64,000 bases of DNA from Sulfuricurvum kujiense DSM 16994 (GTDB taxonomy: Bacteria > Campylobacterota > Campylobacteria > Campylobacterales > Sulfurimonadaceae): assembly GCF_000183725.1 (NCBI RefSeq), contig NC_014762.1:1550001-1614000 (forward strand), in the 5' to 3' direction. The notes beneath the pieces were generated by a model. The model was not told the origin of the DNA and did not search any database. It worked only from the letters and a program-made list of their open reading frames with translations. Position 1 is the stretch's first letter; each line of letters starts with the position of its first letter. This document shows positions 42,459 to 51,496 of the stretch, piece after piece. Both the position numbers and the translations under genes were made by a program.

Positions 42459-43252
42459 GTAATATCTCTAGGATAGTTGAAATCATGGTTAGGCGTTCGT
42501 GAAGTCAACTTGGCGATTAAAGGCATTTTGCGTTTAAACTGATTCTTATAGATTCTTGTCACTATCATATCGACTAATTGAGAGTTTTCACCATCTGAAA
42601 CAATTTCTTCCACTGTATGACGCTCTTCGACGTAACGTTTCAACACACGGTCCAAATCGGCGTAGGGGTATCCGATCTCCGCTTCATCGCTCTGCCCTGC
42701 CCACAAATCGGCTGAGGGGGGTTTGTCGATAATCGAACTCGGTACTCCTAAATAACGGGCCAGCTCAAATACTTCGGTTTTATACAAATCTCCGATGGGA
42801 TTGATCGCGCTGGCCAAATCGCCATGCAGCGTCCCGTATCCGAGCATCAGTTCGCTTTTATTGCTGGTTCCCAGAACCAAAGCCCCTTCGCGTGCCGATA
42901 TATCAAACAATGTTACCATCCGTAACCTTGCCGAGAGATTCCCGATCCGAAGCGGTGACATATCGGAAGATTCATACGCTTTTAACATCGGCTCGATGCT
43001 GTAAGTCTCTGATCTAAGGCCGAAAGTGCCGCATAATTCATCCGCATCGTCCAGTGAACTCATCGATGAATAGTGAGAAGGCATTTTGATACAAAGCAAA
43101 TCATCACCGAACGCACGATGCGCCAATACCGCGACCACAGCCGAATCGATCCCTCCGCTCAGTCCCACAACAACTTTTTGCAGACCTGTTTTACGGACTT
43201 CCTGACCCAGAAATTCGCACAAATATCGGCTTATTAGCTCGTATTTACCCAC
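42452..43252 (-). CDS. nadE: NH3-dependent NAD+ synthetase
   Basis: 266 residues. The PP-loop VVGLSGGIDSAVVAVLA is near 26-42. LGTSNKSELMLGYGTLHGD near 132-150 and DKPPSADLWAGQSDE near 178 are NadE signatures. There is no glutaminase domain, so it uses ammonia. It makes NAD from deamido-NAD. First gene of the nadE-aminotransferase-lpxK-argB group. Confidence 0.95.
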   Translation of the reverse strand: MGKYELISRYLCEFLGQEVRKTGLQKVVVGLSGGIDSAVVAVLAHRAFGDDLLCIKMPSHYSSMSSLDDADELCGTFGLRSETYSIEPMLKAYESSDMSPLRIGNLSARLRMVTLFDISAREGALVLGTSNKSELMLGYGTLHGDLASAINPIGDLYKTEVFELARYLGVPSSIIDKPPSADLWAGQSDEAEIGYPYADLDRVLKRYVEERHTVEEIVSDGENSQLVDMIVTRIYKNQFKRKMPLIAKLTSRTPNHDFNYPRDITL

Positions 43253-43312
43253 CGCTTAACCTTACTTTTGTATTAACAATTTGTATTATAACTAATATTT
43301 TTCTCAAAGAAG

Positions 43313-44125
43313 TCAACACTTCGTAAACGAAATACGGTTCAGCTCATCCTTACCGAATCCCGCCATCTTTCGTGCTGCGCAGTTGATATTGATTTTGCGG
43401 GGAAAACTGTTGGGATAGTGTTTTTCGATGATCTCAAAATAGCTCGACGTCTCTTTTCCCGAGTGAGCACAGGCGTACTCGAACCATCGATCCCCTTTGC
43501 GGACATGATCGATCTCTTCGTCCAAAATAACATAGAGTGCGGCAATGATTTTCGCGATCATCGCCTCATGGCGGTAGGGGTGCAGTTTAGTCAAAATCTG
43601 CGGCGTCGCATCCAGTCCGTTGGCTTCGAGATAGCGCGGCACAACCGCCATCCGCTCCAGCAGATCGAGTGTGCGCATGGAGGCTTCGAACAGCGCGTCA
43701 TGCACCGGATATTCGCCGTAATAGCTCCCGAGCTCTTTGAGCAACCCCTCGATCATCTCGAAATGGCGCACCTCATCCTCCGCCACGACAAGCCAGTCAC
43801 GTTCAAACACTTCACCGCATTCACGGAAACGGTACACAGCGTCTAGCGCCAGATCGATCGCACTGTATTCGATATGGGCGATCGCATGGAGCAGGAGCGT
43901 CTGACCGTGGGAAGTGTTGAGTTTCGTCCGTCTGGGAACCTCTTTGGGATCGATTACGGTGCAAAAATCACGGTAAGACGGGTGCTCAAAGACGACAGGA
44001 GAAGCCGACATGTCCCGTGTGATCTCACCGCGATTGTACGCGGCGTAAAAATCGCCGAAAAGGGCTATCTTCTCTCTGGGATCGGAATTGGTTAAAAGTG
44101 TTTCTAAAGTGCTGTAGAGTTCCAT
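43313..44125 (-). CDS. DUF455 ferritin-like protein
   Basis: About 270 residues from the ATG at 44125 (or 273 from 44134); the frame is open further upstream but without support. The ferritin-like diiron pattern is visible: HAIAHIEYSAIDLALD, AEDEVRHFEMIEGLL and LDEEIDHVRKGDRWF, each supplying E and ExxH ligands. DUF455 proteins are related in fold to MiaE-type hydroxylases; the substrate is unknown. TATAAT in GATATAATGG overlaps the start region, suggesting a very short leader. Confidence 0.85.
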   Translation of the reverse strand: MELYSTLETLLTNSDPREKIALFGDFYAAYNRGEITRDMSASPVVFEHPSYRDFCTVIDPKEVPRRTKLNTSHGQTLLLHAIAHIEYSAIDLALDAVYRFRECGEVFERDWLVVAEDEVRHFEMIEGLLKELGSYYGEYPVHDALFEASMRTLDLLERMAVVPRYLEANGLDATPQILTKLHPYRHEAMIAKIIAALYVILDEEIDHVRKGDRWFEYACAHSGKETSSYFEIIEKHYPNSFPRKININCAARKMAGFGKDELNRISFTKC

Positions 44126-44185
44126 AGGTGCCATTATATCGTGTCGTATTCCACTCATGAAATTTTCTTTGCTATACTCTCTTTT

Positions 44186-44449
44186 ATGAAACCGTCCGAC
44201 AAAGCCTATACCCTCTACATCCTCAAATGCAGCGACGATACCTACTATACGGGGATCGCTCTGGACATCGATAAAAGGGTGCATGAGCACAATACGTCGG
44301 ATAAAGGGGCAAAATACACCCGCTATCGCCGCCCCGTTACCCTGATGTATCAGGAGAGCTGCCATGACAAAAGCACGGCGCTCAAGCGCGAGCGTGCCGT
44401 CAAACGTATGAAACGAAGTGCAAAAGAGGCATTATGGATCTGTGGCTAA
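44186..44449 (+). CDS. GIY-YIG domain protein (YhbQ/UPF0213-like)
   Basis: 87 residues from the ATG at 44186. The GIY-YIG core is YTLYILKCSDDTYYTGIALDIDKRVHEHN (residues 8-36), followed by KGAKYTRYRRPVTLMYQE and a basic C-terminal helix. This is the size of stand-alone UPF0213 nuclease-like proteins. A TATACT element lies 13 bases before the ATG. It overlaps the next gene by 16 bases. Confidence 0.88.
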   Translation: MKPSDKAYTLYILKCSDDTYYTGIALDIDKRVHEHNTSDKGAKYTRYRRPVTLMYQESCHDKSTALKRERAVKRMKRSAKEALWICG

Positions 44450-45198
44450 AAATCGCGATAATCGCTCTTATCGCGTTTACGGTGTACCGCGAAATTCTAA
44501 AATCGGCTAAAATCGCCTCCACACGCTCGGTACAAACCTCAAAAGCCGGGTTTATCACTTTTATCGGCATAGGGAGCGTCGTCGGAATGTTCACCTATGC
44601 GGGGATGTCGATGACATGGGTCGAGACGCGCGACCTGCGAGCCTATCATCCTAAGAACTCTTCACAATTTGTAAGCCTCTATGATCGGGGAGTCATCGAG
44701 CTAAACGGTATGGTGATCAAAACCAATCTGGCACGTGAGGGGGAACTCGCCCCTCTCGCTGAGAGGCTTACACAGGGGTGCAACGGTGACGACGGGTGCG
44801 AAGCCCAAAAACTCTTCGACTACGTCACCGCCATCCCCTACCGCACCGATTATACGAGCCGAAATGCCCTCACCGTCGTCAAAAGCAACTGGGGAGACTG
44901 CGATGATAAATCAAACCTCTTTGCCTCATTGCTGAATGAGCGGGGGATCGATTACCGTTTCATCTATGTCCCCCACCATGTTTTCGTCGCCGTACATCTG
45001 AGCGACACCCGCAATGTGCCGTTTTTAAATGCGAAACTCACGATGGACGGCAAGGATTTCTATTACGCCGAGACGACGGCGAGCGGAGCGAGGATCGGGG
45101 AGTTCAACGGGCAGTTTCCCTACAGTTTCGAGGGGATATACGATATGAACAGAAATCGTCCCGAAGAACTCTCCAACGTCAAGTTTTCAATCGGATAA
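44434..45198 (+). CDS. Membrane-anchored transglutaminase-like cysteine protease
   Basis: 254 residues. There is one or two N-terminal membrane helices (IAIIALIAFTVY; FITFIGIGSVVGMFTYAG), then a transglutaminase-like core with catalytic Cys156 in WGDCDDKS, His near 181 in VPHHVFVAVHL and an acidic residue in FYYAETTAS. In the family such domains cut or cross-link proteins or peptides; the active site should face the periplasm. No linked gene hints at a substrate. Confidence 0.8.
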   Translation: MDLWLKIAIIALIAFTVYREILKSAKIASTRSVQTSKAGFITFIGIGSVVGMFTYAGMSMTWVETRDLRAYHPKNSSQFVSLYDRGVIELNGMVIKTNLAREGELAPLAERLTQGCNGDDGCEAQKLFDYVTAIPYRTDYTSRNALTVVKSNWGDCDDKSNLFASLLNERGIDYRFIYVPHHVFVAVHLSDTRNVPFLNAKLTMDGKDFYYAETTASGARIGEFNGQFPYSFEGIYDMNRNRPEELSNVKFSIG

Positions 45199-45254
45199 GC
45201 TGAACAAATCTGCTTTTTAATTTATGCTACAATCCGACTAAAAAAAGAGCTATT

Positions 45255-45848
45255 ATGGAAATCTTAAAACGCCCGATGGGCGACTATCAAACCAACTGCT
45301 ATATTGTCAGAATCGACGGCAAAGAGATTATCATCGATCCGGGGATGGGGGCGAGTGAATGGGTGATAGCAAACGTCAAAAATCCCGTCGCCATTTTAAA
45401 TACCCACGGCCATTTCGACCATGTCTGGAGCAACAGCGAGTTGCAAGAAAAGTTAAACATTCCCCTCTATACTCCCAAAGGGGACATGATGCTGCTCCAA
45501 AACAGCACCTGGATGCCGGGATTGCCGCCGTCGACTCCCGATGTCGCCGTAGAGGGTGATCAAGCATTTGATATCGGCGGGATCGAAGTGAAATTTCACC
45601 ATTTTCCGGGACACTGCCCTGGGTGTTCCATGATCGAAATCGGCGATGCAATTTTTAGCGGAGATTTTTTGTTTGAAGGTTCTATCGGACGGTGGGATTT
45701 CCCCTATTCCGACGGTGAGGCAATGCGACAAAGCTTGAAACGATTTGCCACATGGACGATCGATAAACCGCTCTACCCGGGTCACGGAAATCCGACCTCC
45801 GTCGCTGCGGAACAGCGCAACGTCGACTATTGGCTTCGCGCTATTTAA
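45255..45848 (+). CDS. Metallo-beta-lactamase-fold hydrolase (glyoxalase II-like)
   Basis: 197 residues. The metal motif is THGHFDHVWS near 53-62, with further ligands in HHFPGHCPGCSM, SGDFLFEGSIGRWD and YPGHGNPTS. The compact form without the C-terminal helical domain of GloB fits the hydroxyacylglutathione hydrolase-like group. A TACAAT -10-like element lies about 27 bases upstream of the ATG. It ends four bases into the convergent thioesterase gene. Confidence 0.9.
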   Translation: MEILKRPMGDYQTNCYIVRIDGKEIIIDPGMGASEWVIANVKNPVAILNTHGHFDHVWSNSELQEKLNIPLYTPKGDMMLLQNSTWMPGLPPSTPDVAVEGDQAFDIGGIEVKFHHFPGHCPGCSMIEIGDAIFSGDFLFEGSIGRWDFPYSDGEAMRQSLKRFATWTIDKPLYPGHGNPTSVAAEQRNVDYWLRAI

Positions 45849-46315
45849 GCATCGATATTTTTCATCAGATCTAAGCGAAGAACGTGACGTTCGGTAACGA
45901 CGGTTTTAAACTCCCCTTCGAACACTTTGATCTCGTGGACGAAGCCGCGAACCGTTACGTTACGCTTTCGCCCCTCTTTTTGGTGTTCAGTCGCTTCAAA
46001 CGTAACCGTATCCCCTACTCTCACCGGCGCCAAAAAGAGGCAGTTGCATGACGCCAACACGACATTAGGTTCATTAACCGCCGCCATTGCGGCAAAATCG
46101 GCTGCACTAAAAATAAATCCGCCGTGAACCAGCCCCAAATCATCGGCACGCATACCTTCTATCGTTTCCAACATCACTTTTGCGTATCCGGCTTCCATCT
46201 TAACGATTTCGCCGCTGTAAACCGTATTGATTCTCTCATGGGTATTTAACGCCGTCTGCGGTGTTATTGCGACTTGAATCAGTTCATCGATATTATCAGA
46301 GTGCTCTTTTGCCAA
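45845..46315 (-). CDS. Hotdog-fold thioesterase
   Basis: 156 residues. The hotdog core shows GLVHGGFIFSAADFAAMAAVN (helix entry with the conserved G and D) and LAPVRVGDTVTFEATEHQKEGRKRNVTV. This pattern fits PaaI/YbgC-type acyl-CoA thioesterases. Two bases separate it from cmoB upstream, so the two are one operon. Substrate unknown. Confidence 0.82.
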   Translation of the reverse strand: MAKEHSDNIDELIQVAITPQTALNTHERINTVYSGEIVKMEAGYAKVMLETIEGMRADDLGLVHGGFIFSAADFAAMAAVNEPNVVLASCNCLFLAPVRVGDTVTFEATEHQKEGRKRNVTVRGFVHEIKVFEGEFKTVVTERHVLRLDLMKNIDA

Positions 46316-46317
46316 AA

Positions 46318-47211
46318 TTATCCCTTTTTAATCCGTACATATCCCCGCTTCGGTGCAGGGTATCCCTCTACTGTTTTGGTACTATCGGCAGGATCGAGAA
46401 AATCTTCAAGGCTTTGCGATTCGATCCAATCGGTTTTGCGCTGTTCGTCCGATGTTGTCACCACGGTTCCCAACACTTCAAACGACGTAAATCCGGCACG
46501 GATGCACCAGTTTTCCAGCGCTTTAAGTGTCGGAACGAAATAAACGTTGGTTATTTTCGAATAGCTTCCGCTCGGGCACAGGGCGACAGGCTCGTCCCCG
46601 TCAATGATAAAGGTATCGAGATAAATCTCGCCCCCCTCGGCTAACCCCTGAGCGAGAGATTTGAGCATCGCGACGGGGTCGCTGCGGTGGTAAAGTACCC
46701 CCAGACAAAAAATAACGTCAAATTTCTCTTCGTAAAACGGCAGGTGTTCCACCCCCAAAAGCTCATAGACAATGTCGCTCTTGACGAAATGGTTGATCAA
46801 ATCGAACTGGCATTTAAAAAGAGCCGATGGGTCAAATCCGACCACTTTTGCCGGAGCGTCTTCGAGAAAACGGAACATATAATAGCCGTTGTTACACCCG
46901 ATATCGGCCACTTTTTTGCCGCTGAGATTGAAATGGGGACGGAGAAAATTGTATTTAAGATCACTACGCCATTCGGTATCGATAAAAAGGCCGAACAGAT
47001 CAAACGGCCCCTTTCGCCACGGCATCATAAGGCGTGCAATACGTTCGAGTTCTGCGCTATCAACCGCTTCTTCGCTTGATACTGCAACGGTATTGCCTAA
47101 CTCAACCTTTGTCTCAACCTGCGGAAGTGTATTCAACGCTTCACGTAACGGAGCGATATTTTTCCATGTCATCCATTTTGAGCGTTCTTGGCGTACCGCA
47201 GTAAGATCCAT
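46318..47211 (-). CDS. cmoB: tRNA U34 carboxymethyltransferase
   Basis: 297 residues. An N-terminal part with [18 protein letters not shown] and [21 protein letters not shown] is followed by a Rossmann methyltransferase domain ([20 protein letters not shown] near 100) and [12 protein letters not shown]. This combination is specific to CmoB, which uses carboxy-SAM to make cmo5U34 in tRNA. cmoA was not seen in the window. Confidence 0.93.
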   Translation of the reverse strand: MDLTAVRQERSKWMTWKNIAPLREALNTLPQVETKVELGNTVAVSSEEAVDSAELERIARLMMPWRKGPFDLFGLFIDTEWRSDLKYNFLRPHFNLSGKKVADIGCNNGYYMFRFLEDAPAKVVGFDPSALFKCQFDLINHFVKSDIVYELLGVEHLPFYEEKFDVIFCLGVLYHRSDPVAMLKSLAQGLAEGGEIYLDTFIIDGDEPVALCPSGSYSKITNVYFVPTLKALENWCIRAGFTSFEVLGTVVTTSDEQRKTDWIESQSLEDFLDPADSTKTVEGYPAPKRGYVRIKKG

Positions 47212-47267
47212 AGTTTTTCCTTCGATTTGGTCGTATAATTTTATCCATAATAGGCTAAAATGGCGCC

Positions 47268-48152
47268 ATGCGTATAGAACAAAAAGCCACCCTCATCTCC
47301 AGTTCCGTTGCCTTCGTATTGGTAGCGTTGAAACTCACGTTCGGAATTATCAGCGGCTCCGTCGCCGTTTTGGCCTCTGCAATCGACTCGCTGCTCGACC
47401 TCGTCGTCTCGGCATTCAACTATTTTGCCCTCCACCACTCCGACAAAGAGCCGGATGAACATTTTAACTACGGACGTCGCAAACTCGAGCCCTTAGCCGC
47501 CGTCATCGAGGGGACGATTATCAGCCTCTCCGCACTCTTTATCCTGTACGAATCGATCTCAAAGATCGTGCAGGGAAGCAGTATCGAGCATTTGGAATCG
47601 TCCATCATCGTTATGATTGCTTCTATCGTCATTACCGCCGCTTTGGTGCTGTTTCTCCGACATGTCGCCAACAAAACCGGAAATATGGTCATCCGTGCCG
47701 ACGCGCTTCATTACCAAACCGATTTGCTCAGCAACGGTGCCGTCTTGGCTGCACTCGGACTGATCGCCCTGACCGATATCCCGCTGATCGATCCGCTTTT
47801 GGGGATCGGGATCAGTGCTTATATGCTCTATTCGGCATTTCCTTTGATCAAAGAGGGGATTTTGATGCTCCTCGATGCGGCGCTCGATGCCGAGAGTGTC
47901 GCTAAAATCAACTCTCTGTTAAACTCCCAAATCGAAATCAGTTCCCATCACGATTTGCGGACACGCCGCTCCGGAAGCGATATCTATCTGAGCGTCCACA
48001 TTGTTTTCAGTATCAGCACATCCCTCTATGATGCCCACATGGTAGGAGACCGGATAGAGTTGGCATTTAAAAATCTTTTTCCCGACGATACCGTCCACTC
48101 TCTCATCCATCTCGATCCGTATGATGATTCTGAAGATAACCAGTTAAATTGA
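47268..48152 (+). CDS. Cation diffusion facilitator (FieF-like)
   Basis: 294 residues, six membrane helices. Metal-site residues lie in [16 protein letters not shown] (helix 2) and [15 protein letters not shown] (helix 5, with H/D ligands), and the loop [23 protein letters not shown] is typical. The C-terminal cytoplasmic domain has [20 protein letters not shown]. It exports Fe(II), Zn or similar ions by proton antiport. Confidence 0.9.
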   Translation: MRIEQKATLISSSVAFVLVALKLTFGIISGSVAVLASAIDSLLDLVVSAFNYFALHHSDKEPDEHFNYGRRKLEPLAAVIEGTIISLSALFILYESISKIVQGSSIEHLESSIIVMIASIVITAALVLFLRHVANKTGNMVIRADALHYQTDLLSNGAVLAALGLIALTDIPLIDPLLGIGISAYMLYSAFPLIKEGILMLLDAALDAESVAKINSLLNSQIEISSHHDLRTRRSGSDIYLSVHIVFSISTSLYDAHMVGDRIELAFKNLFPDDTVHSLIHLDPYDDSEDNQLN

Positions 48153-48217
48153 GCGGGTGAAACTCCCTTAACATATATTCGTTAGAATTATCCGATTGAT
48201 TATAAAAAGGATAGTTT

Positions 48218-48769
48218 ATGAAACGTTTTATCGTTATTCCCCTCACCCTCGCATCATCGTTGCTGCTCGCTTCCTCTTCGGCTGACGAGCAGGCCATCGC
48301 AAAAGGAAATCAGGCCTCTGCCCTACTGGTTCAAAAGCTCGGCGGCGAACTAAAAATTCAGATGCAAAGCAACAGTGCACTCGGAGCGCTCAATTTTTGC
48401 TCCCAAAACGCCCTCACCCTGACGGAGCAAGTCGCCAAAGAGACCAAAACATCCATGAAGCGCCTCAGCCTTAAAAACCGCAATCCGCTCAATGCACCGA
48501 CTCCACAAGAAGCCGCCCTTCTCAACCGATGGGAAACATTGGCAAAAAACGGCGAGCCGCTCCCGCCGCATGAACTGGTAAACGTGTCCGACACTGCAGC
48601 GGTCTATTACAAACCGATACTGATCAATAATGAAGCGTGTCTGAAATGTCACGGAAATGTGGAGGGTGAACTCGCCAAAGCGATTCGCGCCGCTTACCCT
48701 GACGATAAAGCAACGGGATATAAAATGGGAGATTTGAGAGGGATGATTGCCGTCGAAATGGCCCGCTAA
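48218..48769 (+). CDS. Periplasmic DUF3365 heme-c protein (Tll0287-like)
   Basis: 183 residues. Signal peptide MKRFIVIPLTLASSLLLASSSA, then a helical domain with KNRNPLNAPTPQEAALL, and a single heme site CLKCHG at about 143-148. DUF3365 proteins are PAS-like heme sensors or carriers. Alone in the genome segment, so its partner is unknown. Ends against convergent rny with a 4-base overlap. Confidence 0.82.
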   Translation: MKRFIVIPLTLASSLLLASSSADEQAIAKGNQASALLVQKLGGELKIQMQSNSALGALNFCSQNALTLTEQVAKETKTSMKRLSLKNRNPLNAPTPQEAALLNRWETLAKNGEPLPPHELVNVSDTAAVYYKPILINNEACLKCHGNVEGELAKAIRAAYPDDKATGYKMGDLRGMIAVEMAR

Positions 48770-50334
48770 CGGGCGTATTCGACGACTCTACTTTCTCGGA
48801 TGACACTCACTTTGATTTCACCCGGAAACTGCACTTTTTGAGAAATCTCATCAGCAATCTCACGGGCGATCAACGCCGTCTCATCATCGTTGACACTTTG
48901 CGCACTGACGATAACGCGCACTTCACGCCCCGCATTAATCGCATACGCCTGCTTGACCCCCGCTTTTTGGGTCGCGATCTCTTCGATCTCGCTGACACGT
49001 CTCAAGAAACTTTCCAGCACTTCTCGGCGTGCCCCCGGGCGGGCGGCAGAGAGGGTATCGGCGGTACATACCGCCGCGCACTCGATACTTTTGATCTCTT
49101 CATACCCGTGATGGGCATAAATAGCGTTGATAACGACAGGGTCTTCATTGTAGCGTCGGCACAATTCAACCCCGATATCGACATGGTTCCCGCCGCTTTC
49201 TTGGGTCAGGGCTTTTCCGATATCGTGCAGTAATCCCGCACGGCGGGCAAGTTTGATATCGCCTCCCATTTCAGCAGCCATAATACCCGCCAAATGGGCA
49301 ACTTCGAGAGTGTGGGCCAGGGCATTTTGACCGTAGCTGGATCGGAATCTGAGCCGTCCGATAAGCTTTGTAAGCTCAGGATGGACCCCTTGAATCCCCA
49401 GTTCGGAGATAATATCTTCCCCTTCGCGCTGCATCGCATCTTCGAATTCATCGCATACTTTTTGGTACACCTCTTCGATGCGCGCGGGCTGGATACGTCC
49501 GTCTTGTATCAGCAATTCAATGGTCTTCACCGCGATTGCCCGCCGATACAGGTTGAATGAACTCACAATAATGGCATTCGGGGTCTCATCGATGATGATG
49601 TCGACTCCGCTGACCATTTCAAGGGTCTTGATATTGCGTCCCTCTTTGCCGATGATTCGCCCTTTTAGCTCGTCATCATCGAGATGGATCACACTGATCA
49701 GCCGTTCAGCCGCATATTCACCCGCAAAGCGGGACGTTGCCTGCGCTAAAATATAATTGGCTTTGCGCTTCAGCTGCTCTTTGGTCTGTTCTTCCAAAAG
49801 ACGTGCTTCGCGTGCTAACTCCAAACGTGCACTTTCACGCACCTGATCTAACAAAATTGTTTTCGCTTCGTTCACCGATAGTCCGGCGCGCTGCTCGACA
49901 ATTCCCCTTAACTGTTCACTTTTTTGGCGGTAGTCTTCTTTTAATTTCTCTAAAGTACGCTCATTACGTTCTAAATTGAGCCGTTTATTTTCAATATGCG
50001 ATCGTTCCTGAGCAATTCTTTCCTCTTCGCTTTGTCGAAGAATCTCAAACTCGCGCTCTGTATGTGCTATTTTATCTTCACGCGAAGAGAGATCTTTTTT
50101 AACTTTTTCATACGTTTCATCGTATTGTTTTTGCGCCTCTTTTTCAATCTCTCGGGAACGCAGTGAAGCACGCTCTAAAATCATCTGTGCTTCATTTTCA
50201 ATTGCTTTGGCTTTGGCTTTCGCCTGTTCCAGATAAAGATCAAATTGTGTTGCGGTAATCTTTTTTGAAATTAAAAATCCGACCAACCCGCTGGTGAGGG
50301 CGACTCCGCCCCCTACGAGTAGTTCGTTTAACAT
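48766..50334 (-). CDS. rny: Ribonuclease Y
   Basis: 522 residues. The N-terminal membrane helix (LLVGGGVALTSGLVGFLIS) is followed by a long coiled coil (about 30-200), a KH domain with GRIIGKEGRNIKTLE near 230-245, and an HD domain with LLHDIGKALTQE near 365-375. It starts mRNA decay at the membrane. GAGG lies seven bases before the ATG. The gene starts inside the end of the cyclo-ligase gene. Confidence 0.95.
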   Translation of the reverse strand: MLNELLVGGGVALTSGLVGFLISKKITATQFDLYLEQAKAKAKAIENEAQMILERASLRSREIEKEAQKQYDETYEKVKKDLSSREDKIAHTEREFEILRQSEEERIAQERSHIENKRLNLERNERTLEKLKEDYRQKSEQLRGIVEQRAGLSVNEAKTILLDQVRESARLELAREARLLEEQTKEQLKRKANYILAQATSRFAGEYAAERLISVIHLDDDELKGRIIGKEGRNIKTLEMVSGVDIIIDETPNAIIVSSFNLYRRAIAVKTIELLIQDGRIQPARIEEVYQKVCDEFEDAMQREGEDIISELGIQGVHPELTKLIGRLRFRSSYGQNALAHTLEVAHLAGIMAAEMGGDIKLARRAGLLHDIGKALTQESGGNHVDIGVELCRRYNEDPVVINAIYAHHGYEEIKSIECAAVCTADTLSAARPGARREVLESFLRRVSEIEEIATQKAGVKQAYAINAGREVRVIVSAQSVNDDETALIAREIADEISQKVQFPGEIKVSVIRESRVVEYAR

Positions 50335-50884
50335 TGGTTTTCCTCATGCTTTGTACCCCATGAGGGGTAATGAGCAGGTCTCCTTGCACATCATAATCAT
50401 CACATACATTTTGCATCGTTCGACACGCGCAAGACTGAATAAATATTGTAAACGGTTTCGTTTTCAGGGTCGGAAAAAATCGATCATACATCCCTTTACC
50501 GAAACCTATTCGGCGCAGTGACCCGTCTACCCCTACTACAGGGACAATTGCTACATCTATTAAATTATATTTTCTATACGAATCCCGAGGCTCATAAATC
50601 CCAAAAGCCTTATGTTCCAACGGGTATCTAAATGGTACCATTTTGAAACTGACGCCATCCATAAACGGCAGATATACATCTTTTTTAGGGCGAAGAGAAT
50701 AAACTGTTTTTCGAAGATCCGCTTCAAATCCCATCGGCCAATAAAACAGGATGCGCTGTATCCGTAGACCGTTAAGGACATCTTCGAGTAACGATCGTAT
50801 TTTAGCGTCACGATATTTTTTAGTATACGGGCTAAGAGCCTTTAACCGCTTAAGGCAGTCATTTCTAAAATCGCTTTTGGACAC
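50240..50884 (-). CDS. 5-formyltetrahydrofolate cyclo-ligase with a C-terminal overrun into rny
   Basis: 214 residues. Family features: an N-terminal basic helix (NDCLKRLKAL), FYWPMGFEADLRK with the conserved Glu/Asp, KDVYLPFM, KMVPFRYPLE, and the ATP loop RRIGFGKGMYDRFFP near 130-145. It converts 5-formyl-THF to methenyl-THF. The usual family C-terminus would be near DLLITPHG; here about 35 basic residues follow, encoded by the rny start region, a 95-base overlap. The extra tail is probably a consequence of a lost stop codon. Confidence 0.88.
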   Translation of the reverse strand: MSKSDFRNDCLKRLKALSPYTKKYRDAKIRSLLEDVLNGLRIQRILFYWPMGFEADLRKTVYSLRPKKDVYLPFMDGVSFKMVPFRYPLEHKAFGIYEPRDSYRKYNLIDVAIVPVVGVDGSLRRIGFGKGMYDRFFPTLKTKPFTIFIQSCACRTMQNVCDDYDVQGDLLITPHGVQSMRKTNVKRTTRRGRSRPHQRVGRIFNFKKDYRNTI

Positions 50885-50902
50885 TTTTTACCTTTGCTTC
50901 GT

Positions 50903-50908
50903 TATAAT
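50903..50908 (+). promoter_or_regulatory. Likely -10 element of the TlpA-like gene
   Basis: TATAAT 31 bases before the ATG at 50940 in the short gap between divergent genes; AAAAAAGG lies upstream of the start. Confidence 0.45.
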
Positions 50909-50939
50909 CTTCATTATTTTACTCTAAAAAAGGTTTTGT

Positions 50940-51494
50940 ATGCGAATATCTCATTTTTTAATCTCGCTGTTTGTTTTAGCTTTGGCGTTTCAAGGATGTA
51001 ATAAAAAAGAATCTGCGGACGAAGCAATGGTCTCAACCGCCCAATTCACCCTGATGGATACCCAAGGAAAAAGCTACAACGTTGAAAAAAGAGGTACCAA
51101 TTTCACGCTTGATGCGGGTGAAGACAAAGTAGTGCTTTTCGATATTTTCGCGACTTGGTGCCCTCCGTGCCAAGCCGAAGTAATGCATTTGGGCAATTTG
51201 CAGAAAAAATACGGTGACGATCTTATCATTATGGGTATCACCATCGAAGAGGACAAAAGCAATGCGGAACTTGAAGCCTTTCGTGAAAAATACAAAGGGG
51301 GACAATACCTGATCAGCAACAAGGCCGACAATCAGAATCTCGCCCGAGCCATCGCATCCACTATCGGCGTAGGACAGCAGTTCCCGATTCCGTTGATGGT
51401 TCTCTATCATAACGGCGAATACGTCACCCATTACGCCGGAGCGACCCAGGAAGAGATTATTGATCACGATATCGCCGCGGCATTAGGGAAATAA
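50940..51494 (+). CDS. TlpA/ResA-like thioredoxin lipoprotein
   Basis: 184 residues. A lipoprotein signal ends at LAFQGC (lipobox Cys near residue 20). The thioredoxin fold carries CPPC in FATWCPPCQAEVMHLG near 76-82 and a cis-Pro in FPIPLMVLYHNG. It should reduce disulfides in the periplasm, for example for cytochrome c maturation. ftsY follows after two bases. Confidence 0.9.
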   Translation: MRISHFLISLFVLALAFQGCNKKESADEAMVSTAQFTLMDTQGKSYNVEKRGTNFTLDAGEDKVVLFDIFATWCPPCQAEVMHLGNLQKKYGDDLIIMGITIEEDKSNAELEAFREKYKGGQYLISNKADNQNLARAIASTIGVGQQFPIPLMVLYHNGEYVTHYAGATQEEIIDHDIAAALGK

Positions 51495-51496
51495 CT

